A stretch of DNA of 64,000 bases, taken from NCBI GenBank assembly GCA_037974665.1, contig CM075771.1, forward strand, positions 3,099,994 through 3,163,993, given 5' to 3'. Position numbers and translations under genes: made by a program. Source of the DNA: Ehretia macrophylla (lineage: Eukaryota; Streptophyta; Magnoliopsida; Boraginales; Ehretiaceae). This document shows, one piece after another, positions 36,652 through 47,655 of this stretch (its first letter is position 1; each line of letters starts with the position of its first letter). The notes beneath the pieces were generated by a model. The model was not told the origin of the DNA and ran no database searches. It saw only the letters and a list, made by a program, of their open reading frames with translations.

Positions 36652-36770
36652 GGGGTGCAACATGAGGACTTCCTAGGGGATCACCCATCCTAGTACTACT
36701 CTCCCCCAAGCACGCTTAACTTCGGAGTTCTGATGGGATCCGGTGCATTAGTGCTTGTATGATCGCACCC
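36652..36770 (-). rRNA. 5S rRNA gene, copy 54
   Basis: 119 nt with five differences: G108A, G97A, C91T, C67G, C15A. A box intact. Confidence 0.92.
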
Positions 36771-37328
36771 GTCATGTTGAGGGCACAATTCCTTTATGTG
36801 TTAACGGTTCACAGTCCCAGCCAAAAGAGATGGCCCATTCAGAAGGCCCAATGGGCATAACAACAACCCATCCGCTTCAACAACGCAGCATCCTCGCAAG
36901 AGGTGATATCGACGCCTTGTAGGGCCCTCTAATGTCCCGCGAGTAAGGTTGCCATCCTTTTAACAGCTCACGACGTACGATACGGGACGGAAAAACATAG
37001 CAAAATAAGAAAAGTGGCATGAAACAAAAGAAAACGTTCGATTTTGGGCTCCAAAAAAGGGCACAGCGAGCAAGCTGGCTGCCCTCGTCGTAGAGCTCGC
37101 GGAGAGCTTTCCAATGGTATGCTGTGCGCCGCGTAACTCCTTACGGATCAAAAGTTATGGGCACCGGAGCGAAGGAGACCTGGTCACAAGCCCTACGCCC
37201 TCGGTTTACTGGCCCAGCCTCCACGTGAAGCGAAGTTGTCTTGCCCAAGGAGCCGTGGGATTCGATAATAGAAATGTGGTGGATAAAGTATCTTGGCAAC
37301 CCAAACCGGAAGAAAAAAAATTGAAAAG

Positions 37329-37447
37329 GGGGAGCAATACGAGGATTTCCCAGGGGGTCACCCATCCTAGTACTACTTTCGCCCAAGCACGCTTAACTTC
37401 GGAGTTCTGATGGGATCCAGTGCATTAGTGCTGGTATGATAGCGCCC
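37329..37447 (-). rRNA. 5S rRNA gene, copy 55
   Basis: 119 nt with seven differences: A115T, G110A, G102A, G70A, C29T, G7T, T4C. Confidence 0.9.
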
Positions 37448-38006
37448 GTAATATTGATGGCCCAATTCCTTTATGTGTTAATGTTTCACAATCCTAGCCT
37501 AGAGAGATGGCCCATTAAGAAGGCCCAATGGGCTTAACGACAACACATCCGCTTCAACAACCCAGCGTCCTCGCAAGACGAGATATCGACGAGTTGTAGG
37601 GCCCTTTAATGTCCCGTGAGTAAGTTTGTCGTCCTTTTAACAGCTAACGACGTACGATCCAGGACGAAAGAACATAGCTAAAAATGAAAAGTGGCCCGAA
37701 GCAGATGCAGCGGTCCGATTTTGGGCTCCAAAAAAGGGCACAGCGAGCAAGCTGGCTTCCCACATCGTAGAGCTCTCGGAGAGCTTTCCACCGGTATGTT
37801 GTTTGCCACGTAACTCCTTACGGATCAAAAGTTATGGGCGCCGGAGCGAAGGAGACCTGGTCACAAGCCCTACGCCCTCAGTTTGTTGGCCCAGCCTCCA
37901 CGTGAAGCGAAGTTGTCTTGCCCAAGGTGCCATGAGAATCGATAATAGAAATGTGGTAGATAAAGTATCTTGGCAACCCTAACCGGACCAAAAAAAATTA
38001 AAAATG

Positions 38007-38125
38007 GGAGTGAAACATGAGGATTTCCCAGGGGGTCACCCATCCTAGTACTACTCTCGCCCAAGCACGCTTAACTTCGGAGTTCTGATGGGATCCGGTA
38101 CATTAGTGCTGGTATGATCGCACCC
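38007..38125 (-). rRNA. 5S rRNA gene, copy 56
   Basis: 119 nt with five differences, C117T, G113T, G108A, G102A, C26T. All promoter boxes are exact; damage sits in the 3' stem. Confidence 0.92.
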
Positions 38126-38681
38126 GTCAAGTTGAGGGCACAATTCCTTTATGTGTTAACAGTTCACAGTCCCAGCCTAGAGAGATGCCCATTTAGAAGG
38201 CCCAATGGGCTTAACGACAACACATCCGGTTCAACAACCCAACATCCTCGCAAGACGAGATATCGACGCATTGTAGGGCCCTCTAATGTCCCACGAGTAA
38301 GGTTGTCGTCCTTTTAACAGCTCACGACATACGATCCGGGATGAAAAATCAGAGCTAAAAAAGAAAAAAGGCCCGAAACTGATGAAAACATTCGATTTTG
38401 GACTCCAAAAAAGGGCACATCGAGCAAGCAGGCTGCCCCCATCATACAGCACTCGTAGAGCTTTCCAACAGTATGCTGTGCGCCGCGTAACTTCTTACGG
38501 ATAAAAAGTTATGGGCACCGGAGCGACGGAGACCTGGTCACAAGCCCTACGCCATCGGTTTGCTGGCCCAGCCTCCACGTGAAGCGAAGTTGTCTTGCCC
38601 AAGGTACCATGGGATTTGATAATAGAAATGTGGTGGATAAAGTATCTTGGCAACCCTAACCAGAGGAAAAAAATTTAAAAT

Positions 38682-38800
38682 GGGGTGCAACACGAGGACT
38701 TCCCATGGGGTCACCTATCCTAGTACTACTCTCGCCCAAGCACGCTTAACTTCGGAGTTCTTATGGGATCCGGTGCATTAGTGCTGGTATGATCGCACCC
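38682..38800 (-). rRNA. 5S rRNA gene, copy 57
   Basis: 119 nt with three differences: C95A and G85A in the C box, and C39A. Confidence 0.93.
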
Positions 38801-39357
38801 GTCATGTTGAGCGCACAATTCCTTTATGTGTTAACGGTTCACAGTCCCAGCCTAGAGAGATGGCCCATTCAGAAGGCCCAATGGGCTTAACGACAACCCA
38901 TCCGCTTCAAGAACCCAGCATCCTCGTAAGATGAGATATCGACGCGTTGTATGGTCCTCTAATGTCCCGCTAGTAAGGTTGTCGTCCTTTTAACAGCTCA
39001 CGACATATGATCCGGGACGGAAAATTAGAGCTAAATTAGAAAAGTGGCCCGAAACTGCTGAAAACGTTTGATTTTGGGCTCCAAAAAGGGCACATCGAGC
39101 AAGCTTGCTACCACCGTCGTGGAGCTCTCGGAGAGCTTTCCAATGGTATGCTGTGCAGAGCGTAACTCCTTGCGGATCAAAAGTTATGGGCACCGGAGGG
39201 ACGGAGAGCTGGTCACAAGCCCTACGCCCTCAATTTGAGGGCCCAGCCTCCACGTGAAGCGAAGTTGTCTTTCCCAAGGTGCCGTGGGATTCGATAATAG
39301 AAATGTGGTGGATAAAGTATCTTGGCAACCATAACCGGAGCAAAAAAATTGAAAAGG

Positions 39358-39476
39358 GGGGTACAACACGAGGACTTCTCAAGGGGTCACCCAACCTAGT
39401 ACTACTCTCACCCAAACACGCTTAAGTTCGGAGTTCTGATGGGATCCGGTGTATTAGTGCTGGTATGATCGCACCC
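39358..39476 (-). rRNA. 5S rRNA gene, copy 58
   Basis: 119 nt with eight differences: C114T, G98A, C95T, A83T, C67T, C61T, G51C, G25A. All three boxes hit. Confidence 0.89.
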
Positions 39477-40034
39477 GTCTTGTTGAGGGCACAATTCCCT
39501 TACGTGTTAACGGTTCACAGTCCCAGCCTAGAGAGATGGCCCATTAAGAAGGTCCAATGGGCCTAACAATAACCCATCCGCTCCAACAAAGTAGCATACT
39601 CGCAAGACGTGATATCGACGCGTTGTAGGGGCCTCTAATGTCCTGCAAGTAAGGTTGTCGCCCTTTTAACAGTTCACGACGTACGATCCAGGACGGAAAA
39701 ACAAATCTAAACTAGAAAAGTGGCTCAAAACTGATGAAAATGTGCGATTTTGAGCTCCAAAAATGGCACATCGAGCAAGCTAGTTGCCCTCGTCGTAGAG
39801 CTCTCGAAAAGCTTTCCAACGGTATGTTGTGCACCGCGTAACTCCTTTGGGATAAAAAGTTATGGGCACGATAGCGACGGAGACTTGGTCACAAGCCCTA
39901 CCCCCTCGGTTTGCTGGCCCAGCCTCCACGTGAAGCGAAGTTGTCTTGCCCAAGGTGCCGTGGGATTCGATAATAGAAATGTGGTGGATAAAGTATCTTG
40001 GCAACCCTAACCGAAGCAAAAAAAATTGAAAATG

Positions 40035-40153
40035 GGGGTACAATACGAGGACTTCCCAAGGGGTCACCTATCCTAGTACTAATCACACCCAAGCACGCTT
40101 AACTTCGGAGTTCTGATGGGATCCGGTGCATTAGTGCTTGTATGATCGCACCC
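40035..40153 (-). rRNA. 5S rRNA gene, copy 59
   Basis: 119 nt with eight differences: C114T, G110A, C95T, G85A, G72T, A69T, C67T, C15A. The intermediate element carries three changes; the A box is intact. Confidence 0.89.
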
Positions 40154-40710
40154 GACATGTTGAGGGCACAATTCTTTTATGTGTTAACAGTTCACAGTCC
40201 CAGCCTAGAGAGATGGCCTATTCACAAGGCCCATTGGGCTTAACGACAACCCATCCGCTTCAACAACCTAGCATCTTCGCAAGATGAGATATCGACGCAT
40301 TGTAGGGCCCTCTAATGTCCCGCGAGTAAGGTTGTCGTCCTTTTAACATCTCACAACGTACTATCCAGGACAGAAAAACAGATTTAAATCAGAAAAGTGG
40401 CCCGAAACTGATGAAAACGTTGGATTTTGGGCTCCAAAAAGGGTATAGCGAGCAATCTAGCTGCCATCATCGTAGAGCTCTCGGAGGGCTTTCCAACGGT
40501 ATGCTGTGCGCCGCGTAACTCCTTACGGATCAAAAGTTATGGGCACCGGAGGGATGGAGAGCAAGTCACAAGCCCTACGCCCTCGGTTTGCTGCCCAGCC
40601 TCCACGTGAAGCGAAGTTGTCTTGCCCAAGGTGCCGTGGGATTCAATAATAGAAATGTGGTGGATAAAGTATCTTGGCAACCCTAACTAGAGGAAAAAAA
40701 ATTGAAAAGG

Positions 40711-40829
40711 GGGGTGCAACACGAGGACTTCTCAGGGGGTCACCCATCCTAGTACTACTCTCGCCCAAGCACACTTAACTTCGGAGTTCTGATGGGATCC
40801 GGTACATTAGTGCTGGTATGATCGCACCT
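40711..40829 (-). rRNA. 5S rRNA gene, copy 60
   Basis: 119 nt with four differences: G98A, C57T, C26T, G1A. Confidence 0.92.
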
Positions 40830-41386
40830 GTCATGTTGAGGGCAGAATTCCTTTATGTGTTAACTGTTCATTCGCAACCTAGAGAGATGGCCCATTCAGA
40901 AGGCCCAATGGGCTTAACGAGAACCCATCCGCTTCAACAGCATAGTATCCTCGCAAGACGAGATATCGACGCATTATAGGGCCCTATAATGTCTCGCGAG
41001 TAAGGTTGTCGTCCTTTTAACAGCTCACGACGTACGATCCGTGACCGAAAAACAGATCTAAAAAAGAAAAGTGGGCCAAAACTGATGAAAACGTTTGATT
41101 TTGGGCTCCAAAAAAGGGCACAGCGAGCAAGCCCGCTACCCCCGTCGTAGAGCTCTCGGAGAGCTTTCCAACAGTATGCTGTGCGCCGCGTAACTCCTTA
41201 CGGATCAAAAGTTATTGGCACCGGAACGACGGAGACCTGGTCACAAGCCCTATGCCCTCAGTTTGCTGGCCCAGCCTCCACGTGAAGCGAAGTTGTCTTG
41301 GCCAAGGTACCGTGGGATTCGATAATAGAAATGTAGTGGATAAAGTATCTTGGCAGCCCTAACCGGAGGAAAAAAAATTGAAAAAA

Positions 41387-41505
41387 GGGGTGCTACACGA
41401 GGACTTCCCAGGGGGTCACCCATCCTAGTACTACTCTCGCCCAAGCACGCTTAACTTCGGAGTTCTGATGGGATCCAATGCATTAGTGCTGGAATGATCG
41501 CACCC
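41387..41505 (-). rRNA. 5S rRNA gene, copy 61
   Basis: 119 nt with four differences, T112A, C29T, C28T, A13T. The last three occur together again only in copies 65-67, on the other side of the retrotransposon. Confidence 0.92.
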
Positions 41506-42063
41506 ATCATGTTGAGGGCACAATTCCTTTATGTGTTAACGGTTCACAGTCCCAAACTATAGAGATGCCCCATTCAGAAGGCCCAATGGGCATTACAACA
41601 ACCCATCTGCTTCAACAACGCAACATCCTCGCAAGACGTGATATCGACGCATTGTAGGGCCCTCTAATGTCCCGTGAGTAAGGTTGTCGTCTTTTTAACA
41701 GCTCACGACGTACGATCCGAGATGGAAAAACAGAGCTAAAAAAGAAAAGTAGCCCGAAACTGATGAAAACGTTCGATTTTGGGGTCCGAAAAGGGTACAA
41801 CAAGCAAGCTAGCTGCCCCCGTCATAGAGCTCTCGGATAGCTTTCCAACGGTATGCTGTGCGCCGCGTAACTCTTTGCGGATGAAAAGTTATGGGCACCG
41901 GAGCGAATGAGACCTGGTCACTAGCCCTACGACCTCGGTTTGCTGGCCCAGCCTCCACGTGAAGCGAAGTTGTCTTGCCCAAGGTGCCGTGGGATTCAAA
42001 AATAGAAATGTGGTGGATAAAGTATCTTGGCAACCCTAACCGGAGGAAAAAAAATTGAAAAGG

Positions 42064-42182
42064 GGGGTGCAACACGAGGACTTCCATGGGGGTCACCCAT
42101 CCTAGAATTACTCTCGCCCAAGCACACTTAACTTCGGAGTTCTGACGGGATCCAGTGCATTAGTGTTGGTATGATCGCACCC
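42064..42182 (-). rRNA. 5S rRNA gene, copy 62
   Basis: 119 nt with eight differences: G97T, T96A, A77T, G75A, C57T, A37G, C29T, G17A. Confidence 0.9.
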
Positions 42183-42738
42183 GTCATGTTGAGGGCACAA
42201 TTCCTTTATGTGTTAACGGTTCACATATCCAGCCTAGAGAGATAGCCCATTTAGAAGGCCCAATGGGCTTAACGACAACCCATCCGCTTCAGCAACCCAG
42301 CATCCTCGCAAGACAAGATATCGACGTGTTGTAGGATCCTCTAATGTCCTGCAAGTAAGGTTGTTGTCCTTTTAACAGCTCGCGACGTACGATCCGGGAC
42401 CCAAAAACAGAGCTAAATTAGAAAAGTGGCCCGAAACTAATGAAAACGTTCGATTTTGGGCTCCAAAAAGGCCACAGCGAGCAAGCAAGCTACCCCCGTC
42501 GTAGAGCTCTCGGAGAGCTTTCCAACGGTATGCTGTGCACCGCGTAACTCCTTACGGATCAAAAGTTATGGGCACCGGAGCGACGAAAAGCTGGTCACAA
42601 GCACTACGCCCTCGGTTTGCGGGCCCAGCCTCCACGTGAAGCGAAGTTGTCTTGCCCAAGGTGCCGGGGGATTCGATAATAGAAGTGTGGTGGATAAAGT
42701 ATCTTGGCAACCCTAACCGGAGGGAAAAAATGGAAAAG

Positions 42739-42838
42739 GGGGTGCAACACGAGTACTTCCCACGGGGTCACCCATCCTAGTACTACTCTCGCCCAAGCAC
42801 TCTTAACTTCGGAGTTCTGATGGGATCCGGTGCATTAG
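42739..42838 (-). pseudogene. 5S rRNA gene copy 63, 3' part (residues 20-119)
   Basis: This is the 3' 100 nt of a 5S gene split by the retrotransposon. It includes A box, intermediate element and C box, with C104A, C95G and C57A. Its first five bases (CTAAT, 42834-42838) are one copy of the target duplication. The internal promoter survives but now lies directly downstream of the retrotransposon 3' LTR instead of its own TATA-like element and start site. Confidence 0.95.
42834..42838 (+). repeat. Target-site duplication ATTAG, left
   Basis: ATTAG precedes the left LTR and follows the right LTR. Five bases is the normal duplication for Ty3/gypsy integrase. Confidence 0.95.
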
Positions 42839-45800
42839 TGTCACGCCCCAACCCGGCCTATAAAGGTTAGACTAGGGTGTGATCTAAACATTCAAGTCCT
42901 TTCAAGTACTTAATCATTCAAGGAGGTTTAGCACTTAACGTTTTATCCTAGACTGCAAAGTTTTTACGAAAAACTGGCAGCATAACGGCTGTAATTGGGC
43001 TCTTTAGTTTGGCCTAGTTCTCTAATCACCTCAAAATTTACCATCTCCATTCTATTACCAACTAAGATTACTATTTTACCATCAATTGAATTGCCTATTG
43101 GTTATTTCGACGTCCCGTTTGATTTATAACCTAGCATGAAACTTTGTCTCGTTTGTTTGTTTGATCTCGTTTCAAAATATACCTGTTTAAGATTGGGTAA
43201 ATTCATTCACTTAGTCCTTACTAATGCATCATAACCTAGGATAACACTAGCGGTAATAAAAACAAAACGATAATAGCAATGTCTAGCATCAGTCTACTTA
43301 ATACAAGTACAAACCAAAATTAAACCCCAAATTACAACGGGAGTCTTTTACATCATGACATCGAATAACACAAAAGGAAATAGTCTTCAAGTAACATAAA
43401 GTTCACAAGTAGTCACGTTCAAGCAAAACAACAATGGCAGGCAATCATTCCAAGGGTTCATCTTTAGGCTCATTGTCCTCGGGTACCTGTATCTGTTCTT
43501 CTTCACATGTGATGAAAAAGAGGGTGAGTCCTTATGAACTCAGCGAGGGGGAAACGATAAATACGTTTTGAAACTCATTTTTCGATTCAATTATGAAAAC
43601 TCCTTTTTGAAAACATGTCACATATTACAAATAACAAGGTACACAAATATATGAAACAAATCAAATAACAGATACATTTACCAATCATTTCAAGGATACG
43701 GTGAGCAGTTGCTCTCAATTTCAATTTCAATACAATTGTTGCGGCCGACTTCAAAAATCCCCTTATCGCTCCCAATTGGGTGTACTCCGGATGTACCCCG
43801 AAACCTATGACCCAACTCTCCGAGGGTGGAATGCCAAACGAGAGAGGGAATTGGACCATGGTAGTCACGGGAGCACTGGCAAACCCTATGCCGCCCGGCG
43901 TTCGTGAAACGCTACCATGCCACAATGAAAGGTTGCAACCTCGTATGCAATGAACATTTATAACATTTAACATATCACATTAGGAGGACAACAAAGTAGG
44001 TTGCCTCCGAGCCGTTATAAGATCGCATGTTGACAAATAATCAAACAAGGCACGATAAGACAAGTAATTTCACTTGAAAAGCATATGGAGTCATATGAAC
44101 ATTAAACGGGCAGCCATGTAACACATGCAAGTCAAGCCATATAACTCATTTCGAGGTTCACGTAATCAAGTGATACGAATATTCAACATGCAACATCATT
44201 TACGTGGGTTCGGTTGCAAGAAAAGCTTATTTGACAACATGCAATGGTCAAAATCACATTTGAAGTTATAAAACATTTACGGGCAGCCCACTAAGCGTAT
44301 AATTTCCACACAATAACCAAAAGATCAACACTTAGCAAAACTACCTAGTCATTAGGGTTTCCATTTCATGTTGAATCGTGTGATTAAAACCCTAAGTCAC
44401 CTCAAAATCATTCTTAAGTTATCAATCATTCAATTCAAGCATCCACAAGTACTCAAAACAGTCCTCATAACAATCCAACACCACATTTCCACACAATTAG
44501 AACCACAAGAGAGGTTACAACAATTTTCCAAGTACATAGCTAAATGAAACCTTTACTGCAATAGGCTGTTTTCGCACAATCAATAGGATAACCAAAAAAT
44601 CTCCAAATTCATAGAATAAAATGTCAAATTAAAGCTTAAGAAGTTAAATAAAATCAGAAACAAACCATGCATCAATTGGAGTTCGAAATCATTAGTTATA
44701 GCCGAAACAGTGAGGTAGCACAAAACTGTCCAGATTTGCACACTTTTCAGAAATTGACGTTTTTGAGGTCCTTAGGGTCAGTTTTAGCTTTGGTCCATTT
44801 CTGAAAAAATTGTCCAGAACTGAAAAATATAGCAGTAAACCAAATTTCATGCAATTTGGACAACATTTACTAAGTCAAATATGGTTCGTTCCACAAGGTC
44901 AGTGCATCTGCCAAAACCTGCTTCATTTTTCCAGGTTTCCAGATTTTGTCACATTTTAAAGATTTTCCATTTTCAGGACCTTAGTGTCAAAATTAGCTTC
45001 GGCCTATTTCTGGGAAAAATGTTCAAAACTGTCCAAACTAGTCACCTATCAATTTTCAAGAATTTTCAACATCATTTGCTTAGCTAAACTTATCTCGAAC
45101 AGACTGGTCAGAGAGCTGTCATCAATTTCGACTTCAACTAGCATCATTTTCAAGCCAAGATCTTGCCATGCATGGTTGTTTAAGCTTATGAACGACCATA
45201 TAGCTCAAGCAAAGAAGCAAATACACACATTTATGAGCATGCATGTGAATTTTTAAAGAGTTTTCAAAGGGTTTTAACCCTCACCTTTGCAATCAACCAA
45301 AAGATGCTCAAAACCCTTGTTGAAGCTCAAATCTTCTCCTTTCCTTTGCCTAGCCGAAATCCCACTAGCCTTTCTCTATTTTTCTTAGCTTAGTGATCAA
45401 TCTCTTAGTACATGCATGTAGTTAGGACTTGAAGAAAAGAAATGGAAGCTTAGTAACTCACCTAGGCCGAAAATGAAGCTTCAATGCACATGCATGAGTG
45501 ATTTTCGAACTCTAGCTTGTTTGCTTGAGTTGCTTGGATGATTTGCTTGCCTTGTTCGACTAAGGTGTGATGAAGATGAGCAAGAATGGTGAGAGCTTAG
45601 CCAAGGCCAAGTATGAGAGAAGAAAATGAGAGTGAGAGAGAAATGTGAGAGGAAGAAATGAATGAAATGAAAATAAAACAAAAGCCTTGCAACTTGAGGA
45701 GCATGCTCGGCCTTGAGGCTTTCAATTTCAGCTTTTGTCTTCAAGATGCTTTAAATTTTGAAATGTTTAGCATGGCAAAGTGTTATGGCCGAGAATGGTG

Positions 45801-46359
45801 AGTAGATTGAGGGGAATTTGAGCAATTTTTTAATGCCTTGTGTCATAGTTTGTCTTAGCATGCATAGAATAAAATAATTTGCTCAAACCTTGTGCAAAAC
45901 CATGGTATGGTCGGCCAAGGCTATTAAAATGGCTGAATTTGTGTCATCTTGAGCATTATTTTAATTGTATCTTGAAGTGCAAAAAGAATAATGGATAAAG
46001 AATAAGGAATGTTTTGTTTTTAGTAAATTTTTGTCTTCTAGTGAATTGGTTTAGGATTATTATATTGATAGTGGACTTTGTTGGATTGTTTAATAGTCTA
46101 GTGCTTCGCGAAAGATGCTTTCTTGATTAGCGCGAAGGCACACTTTCTTAGGTCTAGGGCACACACTACGAGGTAGGACACGAACTACGAGATGAACGCA
46201 CGTTTTTCAAGTAAATGCATGCAACTCTAAATGGATGCACGTAATTCAATGCATGGCACATAAAATGAACACAATTCTTAAACCTAGGTCATGGCACGCA
46301 AATCTAGGTTAGGGCACACGAAGCTAGGTTTCACACGCAAATCGGGGTCGGGCCTCACA
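42839..46359 (-). repeat. 3' LTR of the chromovirus
   Basis: 3521 bp, starting TGTCACGCCCC and ending GGCCTCACA on the plus strand (so TG...CA in either sense). It is nearly the same as the LTR at 51231-54704 but has about 40 bp more at 45494-45533 and 6 bp more near 43488. Over the first 600 bp I count about 25 substitutions between the two LTRs (about 4%). Open frames inside it, such as 43587-43973, occur in both LTRs and show no recognisable protein. Confidence 0.95.
44731..45030. repeat. Degenerate internal tandem repeat in the LTR
   Basis: Two related stretches of about 90 bp, at 44731-44822 and 44940-45030 (period 209 bp). Both run CAGATTT...CACATTTT/CACACTTTT, GG(T/A)CCTTAG.GTCA, TTAGCTT, CCATTTCTG/CTATTTCTG and end near TCCAGAACTG/TTCAAAACTG. 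The same pair occurs in the other LTR near 53120-53420. An old internal duplication. Confidence 0.6.
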
Positions 46360-46372
46360 TCCTCCCCTCCTT
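46360..46372 (-). other. Polypurine tract
   Basis: Minus strand AAGGAGGGGAGGA directly before the 3' LTR (TGTGAGGCC). This is the expected primer for plus-strand DNA synthesis. Confidence 0.92.
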
Positions 46373-46391
46373 AAAAGAATTTCGTCCCAAA

Positions 46392-46520
46392 ATTCAATAT
46401 TGCCTTGAAATAATGCTGGATACTGTTGCTCCATCTGGTCTCGCCTTTCCCAGTCCCGAAATTCAATATTACCTTGAAATAATGCTGGATACTGCTGCTC
46501 CATCTGGTCTCGCCTTTCCC
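46392..46520 (-). repeat. 69-bp tandem duplication at the chromodomain end
   Basis: Copies start at 46392 and 46461. They differ at two places over 60 bp. The length is a multiple of three, so the reading frame is kept and 23 residues are repeated. Confidence 0.9.
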
Positions 46521-47112
46521 ACGTTGCTTCTTTGACTCCATGATGATCCCACAGCACTTTTACCATAGGTATAGTTCTGTTGCGCAACTCCCGATCCTGC
46601 TGGTCTAGGATTCGAATGGGCTTCTCCTCGTAAGACAAGTTTTCCCGAAGCTGCAATGGCTCTGGCTCCAAGATATGCGACGGGTCAGGATGATACTTCC
46701 GCAGCATCAAAACATGAAAGACGTCGTGAATATTGGAGAGGTTCTGGGGTAGCGCTAGGCGATACGCCAACTTGCCAACCTTCTCAACTATTTCAAATGG
46801 TCCCACAAATCTCGGGCTCAACTTTCCACCCTTGCCATGTCTAATCAGTCCCCTCCGGGGTGATATCTTCAAGAACACCTTGTCGCCAACCTCAAACTCG
46901 AGACTTCGTCTCCGTCGGACTGCATAACTCTTCTGCCTACTCTGGGCGGTAAGTATCCGTTTCTGGATGAGGAGGATGTTATCAACAATCTTCATCAGTT
47001 CAGGTAAAAGGGTCGGGTCAAAAGTTTTCGTTTCACCTACTTCATCCCAGTAGATTGGGGATTGACACTTACGTCCATATAGCGTCTCAAATGGAGCCAT
47101 CCCGATAGTGGC

Positions 47113-47649
47113 CTAATAACTATTGTTGTAGGCGAGCTCCGCTAAAGATAGATATTTCTCCCAACCTTTCCCGAAGTCTAACACACATGCCCTCAGCATA
47201 TCCTCCAGAATCTGAATAGTTCTCTCTGATTGTCCATCGGTCTGAGGGTGATAAGCAGTTCTAAAACTCAACTTCGTTCCCAAAGCTTCCTGTAATCTCT
47301 TCCAAAATCGGGAAGTGAAACGCGGATCCCTGTCCGATACAATACTCATAGGCATCCCGTGCAATCTTACAATCTCCGCCACATACATATCTCCCAATTC
47401 CTCAGGACTATCCTCCTTGTTCATCGGTAAGAAGTGCGCCGACTTAGTCAATCTATCCACTATAACCCAAACGGCGTCACGACCCTTTTGTGATCTGGGC
47501 AGGTCCATAACAAAATCCATAGTGATATGTTCCCATTTCCATTGAGGAATCTCCAATGGCTGAAGTAAACATGCGGGTCGTTGATGTTCTGCTTTGACTC
47601 TCTGGCAAGTCAAGCACCGTGCTACAAACTCCGCAATTTCTCTTTTCAT
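47113..47649 (-). pseudogene. Integrase catalytic core
   Basis: In frame with the preceding segment after its stop codon. It completes the HHCC finger (CLTCQ) and then carries the DDE core: D in ITMDFVMDLP, D in SIVSDRDPRF, and E in TDGQSERT with exactly 35 residues between the last two. All three catalytic residues are present. It ends at a second stop, TAG at 47113-47115, after LAELAYNNSY, where glutamine (CAG or CAA) is usual. Confidence 0.93.
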
Positions 47650-47655
47650 GTTATT

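Larger units (their letters stand above)
1..42838 (-). repeat. 5S rDNA tandem array, left block
   Basis: This block holds 63 gene loci in one orientation; the last one is cut by the retrotransposon. Consecutive gene 5' ends are 674-679 bp apart, apart from five exceptions caused by deletion or rearrangement. Each unit, read on the minus strand, is an upstream spacer of about 300 bp, a TATA-like ACATAAAGG, a gene of 119 nt, T-runs, then a downstream spacer. The spacer has no gene of its own. Recurring landmarks are a pyrimidine-rich CCTTTTAACAGCTCACGACG block, an AGCTCTC/GAGAGCT inverted repeat and an A-rich GGAGGAAAAAAAATTG block next to the gene 3' end. The intervals between the listed genes are all spacer of this kind. 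Bases 1-511 are the spacer 3' of gene copy 1 and the start of the unit beyond it. Confidence 0.97.
46324..47112 (-). pseudogene. Integrase C-terminal domain and chromodomain
   Basis: Same frame after the second stop. The integrase C-terminal part has GPY/F-type features (VGDKVFLKISPRRG, LSPRFVGPFEIVEKVG, VFHVLMLRKYHPDPSH). It is followed by a chromodomain-like segment (SYEEKPIRILDQQDRELR, TIPMVKVLWDHHGVKEATWE) of the plant chromovirus type, which binds or directs integration to heterochromatin in related elements. After ATWE the end is duplicated: 23 residues from WERRDQMEQQYPALFQG repeat. The frame then passes through the polypurine tract and stops 36 bp inside the 3' LTR. Confidence 0.92.

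Noticed and set aside
324..42716. Many open reading frames of 60-140 codons on both strands, with repeated protein-like sequences (for example starting MGESSTRMGDPLGSP).
   Set aside because: They recur every 677 bp because the DNA unit recurs. Those starting MGESSTRMGD read straight through the 5S gene, the frames vary between copies, and none resembles a protein domain.
1..42838. A CRISPR array or bacterial repeat.
   Set aside because: Repeat length of 677 bp with a 5S gene of plant type and plant retrotransposons excludes it.
43587..43973. A 128-codon open frame in the LTR, present again at 51973-52359.
   Set aside because: It is present in both LTRs because LTRs are copies, sits in non-coding LTR sequence, and shows no known domain. 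Its translation with scattered C and F residues looks random.
45600..45680. GA-rich tract in the LTR as a microsatellite or polypurine tract.
   Set aside because: It is irregular, lies inside the LTR, and the real polypurine tract sits at the 3' LTR border (46360-46372).
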